Assembly: GCA_028554645.1 (NCBI GenBank)
Contig: JAQOOI010000080.1
Coordinates: forward strand, 992,001-1,056,000
DNA: 64,000 nt
Source of the DNA: Omphalotus guepiniiformis
Taxonomy: Eukaryota; Basidiomycota; Agaricomycetes; Agaricales; Omphalotaceae
Reading direction: 5' to 3'
The position numbers were made by a program, and so were the translations under genes. Every line of letters begins with the position of its first letter. The first letter of the stretch is position 1. The notes under the pieces were generated by a model, which made no database searches, was not told the origin of the DNA, and was given only the letters and a program-made list of their open reading frames with translations. Shown one piece after another: positions 34,378 to 45,595 of this stretch.

Positions 34378-35047
34378 CAGACATCCGTTGGGGTATCAGA
34401 TGTTTTAGGTTGCGCCAACACCCGAATGGTTTCATGTATTCGAAGAATGAGTCTAGGAGTCTAGGAACGTGAACAATATCGAAGAACGCGTACCATGTCG
34501 AAGGAAAATCTGGCGTTGGCCCTGTGGTGTGGAAGGATCCGCGTCAGGAACCTCAGGCTCACGCATCTCATAACCGGCTTCAACATAGACTAAAGTGCCC
34601 TTCTTCAAGGTCTGAAGATACCTGTTGGAAGATTCGTGGAATGACAGGACACGATGCCAACTGGTCCTGGGCGGCGGTCGTTCTAAGAAGGTAAATGTTA
34701 GAAAATGTCGCGACAAAGATTTAAGATACACACCACCGCTGGCGTCCGGAGGCAGATACGTGTTCGTGGCAACGACATATCTGCAATTATATTAAGTGGT
34801 TGAGCGCGGAAACGGGTGAACAAGTACATATGTTACGAATTCATGGTCATTCTTTGTCTGTTTGACTTCGGGGTCCTTTCCTAGTCGGCCAACAAGGGTA
34901 AGTTTGGCAAGGTCCGCTCGCGAAACAGTAGTCGAAAACGCCTGGAAAACACGTTCAAGATACGATGAAAGACTTCGAGAAAGTAATACTATCACGTACG
35001 CGAGAGGCAGCGCGAGATGAAGCAGCGAAACGAAGAGCACCGAGCAT
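34378..35047 (-). CDS. RIM1: Mitochondrial single-stranded DNA-binding protein
   Basis: OB-fold ssDNA-binding protein for mtDNA replication. The start at 35047 gives MLGALRFAASSRAASR, a basic Ser/Arg-rich mitochondrial presequence, spliced to AFSTTVSRADLAKLTLVGRL. The OB fold follows: GKDPEVKQTKNDHEFVTYVV, TNTYLPPDASG, TSWHRVLSFHESSNRYLQTL, KKGTLVYVEAGYEMREPE. The final block QGQRQIFLRH is followed by a donor (GTACGC at 34493). The C-terminus is ambiguous. The sequence ETIRVLAQPKTSDTPTDV and a stop at 34378 lie in the right place but join in frame only with a non-AG acceptor. Ordinary AG acceptors give a different tail, and unspliced RNA gives GTRSSILFTFLDS (stop 34453). Divergent from HBS1, 145 bp away. 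Confidence 0.88.
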
Positions 35048-35192
35048 TACTTGTCGTAGTAAAGAGCAAAATTGAAATAGGCGGTTTGCTTATGTCATTA
35101 TCACTTTTGCGCTCGGTTCATGTGCCTGCCGCTCGTGGTAACAACCTCTCTCAAGATCTCAATTCTCAACACCCTCAATCCCTATTATTCCG
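35048..35192. promoter_or_regulatory. Bidirectional promoter, mtSSB / HBS1-SKI7
   Basis: Only 145 bp separate the ATGs at 35047 (minus) and 35193 (plus), so regulatory DNA must be shared. No TATA box in an obvious position. Confidence 0.5.
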
Positions 35193-37759
35193 ATGTCTCG
35201 TCACAGATATATCAAGAATCTCAACATTGACGGTGAGGTTTACTTCAATATTCTGAGTTTGTCCAGTCATTCATGGCATATCAGATGAAATGGACGATGA
35301 TGCGTTGTCTGACGGAGGGGAGGAGGAATTGACTGCGGAACAGCAGCGTACGTTGTATATATCCGTGTCCGCTTCACTTTCGTCTCATATTTGATTGTTA
35401 GTTATGATGAATGATGTTCTCGAAAAGATTCATGAGATGATTGGAGAAGAAGAAATTTCTGGCTTGCCAGATAATGCTATCAAGGACACTATCTGGTACT
35501 ATGATTTTGATCCCGCACAATCGATTGAGTGGTGCCTGCGTAAGCTATGCGTTATGCTATGCATCTCTCTTAGTTAATTGTTTCAACGTTTTCTCTAGAG
35601 GAACAGGAGAAACGACGCGCCGCGAAAGAACGCCAAGGTGAGCGCCATCTTCCTGTTTTTCCCCCCCTTCGTTCTCGATACCCTCGTCCCCTATTTCACT
35701 CCGAATTCTTGAGCTGCCATCTCGTGTGTGCCTGTCAATTTGTTTTGGAGAATACCAGTGAGAAGGTGCATGCTTCATACAGGATTCGCCCCAAGGAAAT
35801 GTCCATCACAATCATACTCATTTCTGTTCATGCCCAGGTGCCGGATTCGATCAGAGTCTGCCTCTGTTCCACTCTCGGGAAGGCGATTATATGTTGAACT
35901 ATGGAGCTGAAGCTGGAGAATCAAACGGCCGCTCTCGGATTCCGCTGATTCACCTCGCCCAAATGGACCAGCAACGCCAGTGGGAACTACAGCAAAGCCA
36001 ACAACAGGAACAGCAAGTACAAGATGGTGACTACAGCTCGGACATGCAGAGTTCTCCACAGCCGTCGCGAAAACCGCTGAGCATCATCACTGAGAAAACT
36101 GAACGTTCTGAGCTTTCCTCGTATCGGTCTCGGACTGGGGCTGAAAAGCTACTTCTACCTCGACCGCCCAGCTCTATCACGGAGTCATCTTACGGAGTCC
36201 TTATTGGTGCGTTCAAAGCTTTCTTCTTAACTTCGACGTTGACTTACACTTCAGCCTCAGAGGGTGGTCATCTAGCCAATCCTAACGATTTACCTCCTCT
36301 GGATCCTAATCAGATACCAGTGTCGCCTTCTGGATCCGCGATACATCGCTTGTCAACTTATGAGCCAGCACCATCAATAGCATCTTCTGGGTCGTACAAT
36401 TCTTTCACTTCTCCGCGTCGACTTCCTAGTGAGCCGGTGCCACCGATAGAGACGATCCCAGATATTCCAGACGTTGCATCGACCAGTGCCCCGCCACCAC
36501 CACCTCCGAAGCCTGTCAAGCAGTCGAAATTAGCTCAACTAGCGAGTAGCAGAGCCACTACGCGGAGTAAGAGCTCTGCCTCCTTTGGCACAGACCAAAC
36601 TGGCTCTATCAAAACATATCCTGGGCTGCGGCCTACTAATCAGTCTATGCGACCCCCTTCCACCATTTCTTCTGCCACATCTACTGCAACGCCGGTACCT
36701 GTACCTCCCCCTCTTCCTCATGATGATCCCTCCCGGGAGTCTCTCAGTTCCCCATTATCGTCATCTGCCTCATTTCATGTCAGGAGGGCCATTCAGACTG
36801 CCATGGATCTGGCCGCTTTCGATCAAGATGTAAAGCAGCGGCCTTCCACTGAAGGTTCCCAGAGTGCAATCAAGCTCTCTTCTTCTCAACGCTCTAAAGC
36901 TCCATTGGTAACTCGACCAGATGCTCCGACGCCATCCAAGAATGCTGAAAAATCCCCCTCCACCTCGCAGAGCCCACATTCAACTCGTCCGCCCTCCAAA
37001 CTTGCTTTGCTCGCTCAAGCGAAAGCGATGCAGTCGGAAGCCAAAAAATCGGTTTCTAAGGCTCCTAGGGCACATCCTGCTCCTCCGGATCATCTACCAC
37101 CAGAGCATACTGAATACTTGACACCCATTGCCAATGGTCCTACCGTTACCACAGCCATTACCACGTCTTATCAGAGCTTGTATAGCTTGACTGATCCTTC
37201 TCGGCCCTCTACATCCGAAGCTCCTTTTGTTGTGCCTCTAGCTGCTCCCAACTATGTACAGAGCTCTGCCACTCCCGCGAGTGCGAAGCCATCCAAACTA
37301 GCAATGAAGATTAAGAAAGCACAGGAAAAACAAATTGCCCCACCTCCGACGACTTTAGATGATTTTACAGTGATCACTGTTCCTCCGATCTTCCTGCCGA
37401 AATCGACTCGCTCCCGTGCGTTGCCATCTGCGTTCGCTTCCGTTCTTATCGATGATGATCTAACGCCTTCCAAAGAGAATGATGAGGCGCATCGTAGAAA
37501 AAAGGGTAAAGAGAAGGCTAGGGATCATCAAGGACTGGTCTCAGAGGATATGCAGAAACTGCACAAACATCGGCCGCAAAAACATAAGCATGTTGCCCCG
37601 CAACTAGCACCTCCTGTAGGGTTCGCGTTCGACGTACCCAGTCCAGATGATATGATCTTCAATGCTCGACGTGGAACGTCTCTGGCAGAGCACAGGGATA
37701 GAAGATCAGACATTTCCACTCTTCCCCGAACGAGAAAACCCTCCACTTCTAAAATCTGA
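35193..37759 (+). CDS. SKI7: Probable Ski7-like alternative isoform of the HBS1 gene
   Basis: Inferred exosome-Ski adaptor made from the same 5' exons as Hbs1. From the donor at 35637/35638 (phase 1) an acceptor at 35838 opens a 1.9-kb exon in frame: [20 protein letters not shown], then [15 protein letters not shown], a Pro/Ser-rich disordered region, three copies of a SKLA motif (about 36524, 36995 and 37292) and a basic C-terminus [17 protein letters not shown] with TGA at 37757-37759. The second acceptor (37818) lies just 59 bp downstream in the same phase. Uninterrupted coding for over 620 codons argues against a plain intron. A 48-nt stop-free intron at about 36209-36256 may also be removed. 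Other eukaryotes, including yeasts and humans, are known to make Hbs1 and Ski7 proteins from one gene. Expression here is untested. Confidence 0.7.
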
Positions 37760-39868
37760 TTAATTGTTGTCTTTGTATGTTGGCTAACTTGTTGTTTTGG
37801 TCTTTGTGTATTACGTAGCTGCTCGGGAACGTGAAAAAGCTCAAAAACGTTTGGCATCACAGTCTGCTGCTACTTCGCGCACCGCATCCCCTATTCCGAA
37901 GCATAAAAAAGGTTCAGTATCGACAACAAAAACTCCTGCAAGGTCTGGTACATCAACTCCTGCGAGAGGCGTTGATCAACGTCTTTTTGATGTTTCTGCC
38001 CTGAACTTGACTGAAAAAGAGGAACGATTGCCTGCGGAAGAGGCGCCTAAAACAAGTTATGCGAGAGAAAAACTCCTTGAGGAGGCGAAGAAGGCACTTG
38101 ATACTGAAGGGACTGACAGGAAGAAGAACGTCAGCCTTGTAGTTATTGGTTAGTCCTCAAATTGATATCTTTATCAAAGGCTAATGAGAAGAGCACAGGA
38201 CACGTCGATGCGGGTAAATCGACACTTATGGGAAGGCTGCTCTATGAGCTGGGTAGATTAGACGAGAAGACGCGATTGGCTAACGAGAGAGGTAGTAGTA
38301 AAGCTGGAAAGAGTAGTTTTAGCTGGGCGTGGAGCCTTGATGGCACCACAGAAGAACGAGAGAGGTGCGTCAAGCTCTTTAATGCGTCGTTACTTTTGAG
38401 TTTTGCATTGAACAACACACAGAGGTATGACAATGGATATCGCACTGCAGTCCATGGCTACGCAACATACACATATTACTATTCTGGACGCTCCTGGCCA
38501 CAAGGACTTCGTACCCAACATGATTTCTGGAGCTTCGCAAGCTGATTGCGCCCTGCTTGTGGTGGATGCAAGTACTGGCGAATTTGAAGCTGGGTTCGAT
38601 CGTGGTGGTCAGACCCGTGAGCACATTCTACTAGTTCGAAGTCTCGGTGTTTCGCAAGTCATCGTCGCGATAAATAAACTTGACCAAGTAAGTATCGGTG
38701 TTTTTCTCGGTATCCCACTGTAACCATTTTTTTTTCAGGTGCAATGGGATAAATCCCGATACGAGGAAATTCGCGAGTTCTTGCGGCCTTTCCTTGTGCA
38801 ATCCGGATTTCATCCTTCAAAAACGAAGTTCGTTCCTGTCGGCGCGATGCAAGGTATCAATCTCGTTTCGCGCGATGGAGATGCTGCAGGTAATCTTCGC
38901 CAATGGTACGAGGGGCCTACCTTGGTTGATTATCTCGGTCAGTACCTTCTTCCTTCTTTGCATATAACAAACGACAGTTATTCTTCACTTAGATCAATTG
39001 GAGCCTCCCACCCGAGAAATCTATGCACCTCTTCGGATACCCATCTCAAATGTGTTCAAAGGTTCGAGCTCTGGTACTGCCGTCTCAGGACGGCTTTGCG
39101 CCGGCGTGGTCCAAGTGGGCGAGCGTTTAAGAGTACTTCCGGGAGATGAGACTGCCGTTGTCAGAAGTGAGTCTAAGCTTATCTTATTAGCACGAGGTAA
39201 CTCAAAATGCGCTTAGCTATTGACGTTGAGGAGGAAAGCGTACCTTGGGCTGCTGCTGGTAGCAACGTTACACTATACTTGACGTCTATCGATCCAGTTC
39301 ATCTGAGCATTGGAAGTGTTTTATGTACGCCCACAGAATTAGTGCCGCTAGCAACAATCTTCACAGCCCGAATCATTGTTTTCGACATCCAAGTACCCAT
39401 TACATCTGGCGCTTCTGTAAGTCATTCGCTTTTGAGTACGGGGGTCTTGCTCACACGCTCCTCTCAGATTGAACTGTTCCACCATTCGCGTGATGTCCCA
39501 GCTACAGTATCCAATCTAATTGCTACACTCGACAGAGCCTCAGGCAGTATAATCAAAAAGAAGCCTCGGTTAGTCCACTTTTCTTGTATGGACACAGACG
39601 ACATGCTTATGTTGATTCGAAAGGGTACTCACGAAGGGCACTTCTGCCGAAGTACAGATTGTCCTGCGCACAACATCGCTGTCTGGCCCTTCAACAGCAC
39701 GTCCTGTACCTTTGGAGCCATTTTCAGTGAACAAGGACATGGGCAGAATTCTTCTGCGCAGAGGGGGAGAGACCATTGCAGCAGGTAAATCCTAATTTCT
39801 TCTTTTCTGAAAGAAGCTTAGCATGCTACGCGTTCACTGCAGGTATCGTACTGGAGATCTTCGGGTAA
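35193..39868 (+). CDS. HBS1: Hbs1, ribosome-rescue translational GTPase (long-skip isoform)
   Basis: Partner of Dom34/Pelota in no-go and non-stop decay. The start [20 protein letters not shown] leads into the HBS1 N-terminal domain ([20 protein letters not shown]) and ends the first part at [13 protein letters not shown] (donor at 35638). For Hbs1 the acceptor at 37818 is used, giving [15 protein letters not shown]. An EF1A-like GTPase follows: G1 GHVDAGKST (split by an intron near 38157-38200), [10 protein letters not shown]3 DAPGHKDF, G4 NKLDQ, domain 2 ([20 protein letters not shown]) and domain 3, ending [20 protein letters not shown] and the stop at 39866-39868. All GTPase motifs are intact. 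The 1.9-kb exon between the two acceptors is annotated separately as a Ski7-like isoform. Confidence 0.93.
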
Positions 39869-40282
39869 CCTGAGCACGGTTTTTGAGCAGCGAAACGAAA
39901 AGCCCACCTGGTTTCGCAGTACTAATGATCTGCGATTGTACGTTTAGTGTCAAAGGGTTATGATCGGTGTCTGGAGATTTTAGTATATACACGACTCAAG
40001 TTAGTAAAAGAGAGGTACTTACGAAGTAGACACTGGAGAATCGAGATGGACAATTTGAACTTAAACAGAACTGAGGTCTATTGAGTATGAAGCGAACAAG
40101 TCAAAAACCAAAAGAAAGATAACACTAAGTATGTACATATCCAGGCCGATTCCTATACAAGAGCAACTAAATGAAGTAGAAAGACAACATAAGGGATAGA
40201 GCAAAAGTTATTCAAGAGGACGCAGGCACACTGACATGCACCGCTAACACCAAGCTGGAAATCCAATGAAGCCAGCTGGATT
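39869..40282. other. Convergent intergenic region, HBS1 / CBM48 gene
   Basis: About 410 bp of 3' flanking sequence for both genes, AT-rich in 40020-40200. No gene seen. Confidence 0.5.
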
Positions 40283-41770
40283 TTACTTCTCAGACTTCCC
40301 CTTCCCCTTATCCTTTCCAAACACATCTCTAAGACTGACTGTCCTTATTCTACCAAATATCGACTTTCTCTTTGAGTGCGTCGACGATATTGTGCCATAC
40401 CTAGACGATGAAGGTGATGAATCGACCGATCCCGGGGAATCAGAAGGGAAACGATGAGAATCTTTCTTGGCAGGAGTAGATGGTGCTGACGGTACAGGCG
40501 TTGCGTTGGGCGGTTCAGCTGGGGTTGCAGGAGTAGACTTGTTCTCTGAAACGCTAGTTCCGCTGACTTTGGACTCAGCTGTATCTGACTGAGGGGCAGT
40601 AGTAGATGCAGATGCCTTCGCGGGAGCAGTCGGCTCCTCCTTGACTAAAGCTGGACTAGTCTCTGCAGCGGGCCCCGCTGCCGAAGGTGAACTTGAAGCA
40701 AGTTCTTTGGTGTCAGAAGCAGGCTCAGATGTCTCCTGTTGAGGAGTAACAGGTTCTGAAGCGGGCAGGGAATTTGCTGCTGGCGGGGAGGAAGAGACGA
40801 CTACGGGTGGTGTATGTGTAGAAGGTTCAAGAACAGTCTCGGCAGCAGGTGCAGAGGAAGGTATATCGACAACTGCCGGCGTCGAGGTGGTTTCTGTCGT
40901 GGAAGCTTCGGGAGCGACAGAAGGCACCGTGGCAGTCGTGACGTTTTCGCTCGCATTAACAGGCACAACTTGAATCGGTATAATGGGAGCAACTTGACGT
41001 TCTGATGCAGTCGGCTCAGAAGAATTGGGCTCGCCCACAAGATGGTCAGGAATGGGGGTCTGAACATCATCCTTTGGAGAGTCCACGGGTATCTAAAGGA
41101 GAACATATCAGAACGGGCTTTGCACCGAACAAGAATCACTTGGACTAACCTTTTCGGAGTTAATAGGATCTATTCCTACGACACTCTGAATAGCAGCGCC
41201 GACAGCAGACGCTATGTATTCCAGTGAAGTGGAAGTTCCTTCTGTAGCCGTGATCGTAGCTGCTAAATCTGAAACCAGCTGAGGCAAGATGCTGATGGAA
41301 GCCTGTGTTCCATACTTACCCGCTGTTGACTCCGGGGTAATATCCTTGGATGGATCGACTGCACCAGTTTCAGCTAACGCTTCTGGCGACGGAGGAGCTG
41401 GTTTCTCTGGAGATGTATAAACATTATTGACATTCCCAGCTGAATCAGTCTCGGTCGGTTCCCTTTCGTTTATGACCCAGTTGCCGTCAACAACGAACTT
41501 GTAAGTTATCTTTGCATTCCAAGGTACTTTTGCGACCCCCTTGAAGCCAGATTCACATTTTGAGAGGTGAACGGAAGAAGACCACTATATAAGGCGACCT
41601 GAATATGGTTCCACGGAAGCTGATGAGTGAAACGGACCTGGTCAAAAGAACCTGTGACTATGACGGAATGAGACTCTGAATGAGGCCTGGAAAGAGGTTA
41701 GATAAAGTAAAAAGGGCAACCTAAGCTGGACTACAGACCATTCAAACGTAGCTTGGTATAGATCGTCCAT
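40283..41770 (-). CDS. CBM48 / AMPK-beta-like glycogen-binding E-set protein
   Basis: Starts MDDLYQATFEW at 41770; a short first exon is spliced to PHSESHSVIVTGSFDQ, then WSSSVHLSKCESGFKG, VPWNAKITYKFVVDGNWVI and a PTETDSAGNVNNVYTSPEKP segment. This is the CBM48 fold found in AMPK beta subunits and in fungal Crp1/Mdg1 proteins (cruciform DNA-binding in yeast). The remaining 350 or so residues are Pro/Ala/Ser/Thr/Glu-rich and disordered, and the C-terminus is basic: SKRKSIFGRIRTVSLRDVFG and KDKGKGKSEK (stop 40283-40285). The catalytic or signalling partner is unknown. The single N-terminal domain with a long tail resembles Crp1/Mdg1 more than AMPK beta, because no C-terminal ASC domain is seen. 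Confidence 0.82.
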
Positions 41771-42678
41771 GGGCGGGGAAAGAAAATAAGATTTTGCACA
41801 TATTTGTAGTCATCTTCATCAAGCAATTATGTACGTGCATTACGTGATTGAAATTCAACGTTTAACTCCAAACCACTGACAATCTCCAGGGCTCAATCTC
41901 CAATGTGGCGCGCCGCGCCAGCTGGTACAAAGGTCGGTGTTGTGTCGCTGTGCGTTCGAGTATTTGATACAGTCTTTAGACCTAATCAATACGGCGGCGA
42001 GCGGCGACAAGCCTCTGCACGTCTATCGTGCGTGCATTGTACGTCAAAACTCAAGTGCACGCACTTCTTATCATGCACCGCCACACTCGTGCCTTCTGGA
42101 TCATTCACGATGACATGGCGATAGCATCGCGTCTCGATGACAATAGCACTCATAGTCTCATCACCATGTGAGGCCGACGTCTGTTCATAAAGGGAGTTGG
42201 TTCGACAGACACCGTGAAGCAGGAAGAAACAGCCACCTAGCGAATATATTAGGAACTCCTGGGCGTCTATGGTCGGGGCCAGTTGCAATGCTTTACCCCT
42301 TCAATCGGAACATTGTGCATTCAAGACGACGAGCTTTGACCAGATGATGTCGGCGTCACGATGACTATGATAGCTGCGATGCTTCAAGTTGATGAATGTT
42401 GGCAATGCACGCTCAGTGCATCTGATGAGTCAGAGTCTTCATTGACAGTCGTCTCGCATGCTGAATGGAGCACTCTGTCTGGAGATCGAGGTGATACGTT
42501 GTGGCCTAGTATGACAACAGTGCATGATAATAATAATACAGTGGGATGTAGAGTTACAGATTCATAGCCATAAAAACAACCAATATGCGTGATAGAATCA
42601 TGTACCTGCCATGGGTGTATGTAAATAATGCGTTAAATGTAATAATTTAAACCCCCAAAACATCTGCGTAGACCATGA
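41771..42678. other. Intergenic region of about 0.9 kb
   Basis: Lies between the CBM48 gene start and the 3' end of the next minus-strand gene. A 100-codon minus frame (41986-42288) and a 68-codon plus frame (42361-42567) are open, but neither shows a domain, signal peptide or splicing logic. A GC palindrome (GGCGCGCC) sits near 41906. Confidence 0.4.
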
Positions 42679-43332
42679 TCACTCGTAAATCGAATCCGCG
42701 TCCGAACTGAAGCCTGAATCCAACCCACTGTGAACAATTTCTACCATAATTACGTCCCAATCTATCTCTGGAGTAAAGGCATCATGAGGGGAGGATTTTC
42801 CGTAAAATGATAGTGGGGCTGGTGTCGTGCAAGTCGTAGGGGACACCGTTGGGAACGGCGACCTCTTTGTGATAGCCATATCAGGTGGTACAGGAAGCTT
42901 TCGAATGCATTCCTGCACAGACGCTACGACAGGTCGTGGAAGAGGACGAGGAGCCCGAGGTACGGCTGGCAAGGGCCGAATCTTCGGCTTATGGCGTTGC
43001 TGGCGGCGTATGTGAGCTCTCCGTCGCAGCGTACATTGATCATCCCCACTGTGTATATCAATTCAGTTGACGACGCATAGAACCAGACTGAACACTTACC
43101 AGGTGCAGTAAAAGCTCTCGGAACCACAGGATGACCGGGACCCTGACGGTCTCGGGAAAGAAGTAGACTTTGGTGACTCATCGCTAGTATATATGGAGGT
43201 TCTGCTGGTAGTAGAAGACAGCAGTGATCTCGATGAAGAGCTGCTGTCTGAGCTGGAAGATCTACTCAGGCTCATGCGGGGCCCCTTCACCTTGAGGGGG
43301 GGTGAAACGGATGAAAAGATCTGGGATCGCAT
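42679..43332 (-). CDS. Hypothetical Ser/Pro/Arg-rich protein
   Basis: Not recognised. The start is taken as MRSQIFSSVSPPLKVKG (43332); an ATG at 43446 would add 38 residues. A Ser run (SSSSDSSSSSRS) is followed by FPRPSGSRSSCGSESFYCTC, a donor near 43100 and an acceptor near 43049. The second exon then reads DDQCTLRRRAHIRRQQ, LPAVPRAPRPLPRPVV, SVQECIRKLPVPPDM, and ends IDWDVIMVEIVHSGLDSGFS with a short acidic tail. The joined frame is continuous over a well-formed 50-nt intron, which supports coding. Arg- and Pro-rich modules suggest a disordered regulatory or SH3-binding protein. Divergent from the methyltransferase gene. Confidence 0.5.
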
Positions 43333-43565
43333 GGAGGACCTAGGAGAAAAGTTTGAAGGCCAGGATAATATAGAGCCTTGCAGGTGGGAGCCAGGAAGGT
43401 ATGTTTCTCGAGCATCTTGACAAGCTGTTACTGAGCTGTTATACAAGAAGTTGTTTAGAGAGGCCGTGCTCTATCAAGCCTCGGATTACCTTTTCGGGCA
43501 TATCTATGCATATATTCAGTATTCAAACTCCGCGCAATCTTCTAATCATCGCCTCGACGCTTTCA

Positions 43566-44675
<1,110 letters not shown>

Positions 44676-45022
44676 AACTGGAGGGTTAGAGTTCGGTCTT
44701 GAATACATCATGTCGATCAAAATTCAAGGACCGTTGGCCTGTGGCTGCATCGTAAAGCAAATGATGAGTCGTCTTGCATTGCATGCATGAAGAATGATTC
44801 AACGCTAGTACTTTCAGCCTAATAAGGTCTATGAATTGAGGCATAGTCTGCAATCCGTCTATCGAGATTCATTGTAACAGTCAATCACAGGCAGGTGGAG
44901 GCGATACAGTAGTCGTAGCACTTCGACAGTTCGCATTATTCCGTCATTTCTTGTAGTATGAATGTAGCCATCTCGTGCAGTTGAGGTATCTGGACAGATG
45001 CGAGCGCTTCCTCGGTAACAAG
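44676..45022. other. Convergent intergenic region, methyltransferase / BOL3
   Basis: About 350 bp, 3' flanks of both neighbours. No gene seen. Confidence 0.5.
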
Positions 45023-45492
45023 ATCATTGGACCATCGTTTTGATCTTCAAGAAACCTTGAGTATACATCTGACACCAGAAGGGTCATATCTCACCTGCAG
45101 CCCGTGTATACCTTCAATATCTTGTTTCAGCACTTGGGTAACGAGTTTATGCTGCTTTACTATGGGTAGGCCTTGAAATGCCTCACTTGCAATTGTGATT
45201 GCATAGAAAGTTCCACATCCACCTGTGATCTTGAGTACGTCTGTATATGGAACAAAAAGACAGTAAAGTCAAACCTACCCGAAACGTCCTGCACGCTCAA
45301 TAAGGAAGGGTTAAACCTTTGGACTAATTTCGCATGGATTTGCTGTTCTCCTTCTAAGGCATCCGGGCGTAGTGAGACTGTAGCATTCGGGACTGCAGAA
45401 AGTCTGCGAATATTCAAAACTGTCGGAAAAACTCGTCGAGTGAGAGAGAGCATGCCTGGTGGTGGTGGGGTGACAGTCAGCGCGTCGTTCAT
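45023..45492 (-). CDS. BOL3: BolA-like protein, mitochondrial (BOL3 type)
   Basis: BolA-family protein that helps insert 4Fe-4S clusters in mitochondrial client enzymes. The start MNDALTVTPPPPGMLSLTRR (45492) carries an Arg/Leu-rich N-terminus that could act as a presequence. The BolA fold follows: LEGEQQIHAKLVQRFNPSLL and SVQDVSG, spliced to GCGTFYAITIASEAFQGLPI, then VKQHKLVTQVLKQDIEGIHG. The last exon holds just IKTMVQ, with the stop at 45023-45025. The invariant His of the KQHK segment and the C-terminal GIHGLQ are present. Divergent from COX15 over 103 bp, so two mitochondrial genes share one promoter. Confidence 0.9.
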
Positions 45493-45595
45493 TGGTCAGC
45501 GACGCGTGCAAATCAGTGATCACGCTTCAATTTCTAGCACCCGACTCTGGAGTCTCGACCTCTGTAACTGGGTCTCCGACCTACCACCATAATTC
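45493..45595. promoter_or_regulatory. Bidirectional promoter, BOL3 / COX15
   Basis: 103 bp between the two ATGs. Both genes serve mitochondrial cofactor assembly (Fe-S transfer and heme A), so co-expression from this element is a reasonable inference. Confidence 0.6.

Noticed and set aside
40283..41770. CBM48 gene as the AMPK beta subunit
   Set aside because: The C-terminal ASC domain needed for AMPK assembly is missing; the tail is disordered as in Crp1/Mdg1.
41903..42124. Plus-strand 73-codon frame with several Cys
   Set aside because: Cys spacing does not fit a zinc-finger family and there is no supporting exon.
41986..42288. 100-codon minus frame in the 0.9-kb gap
   Set aside because: No domain, signal or splice continuation; likely chance.
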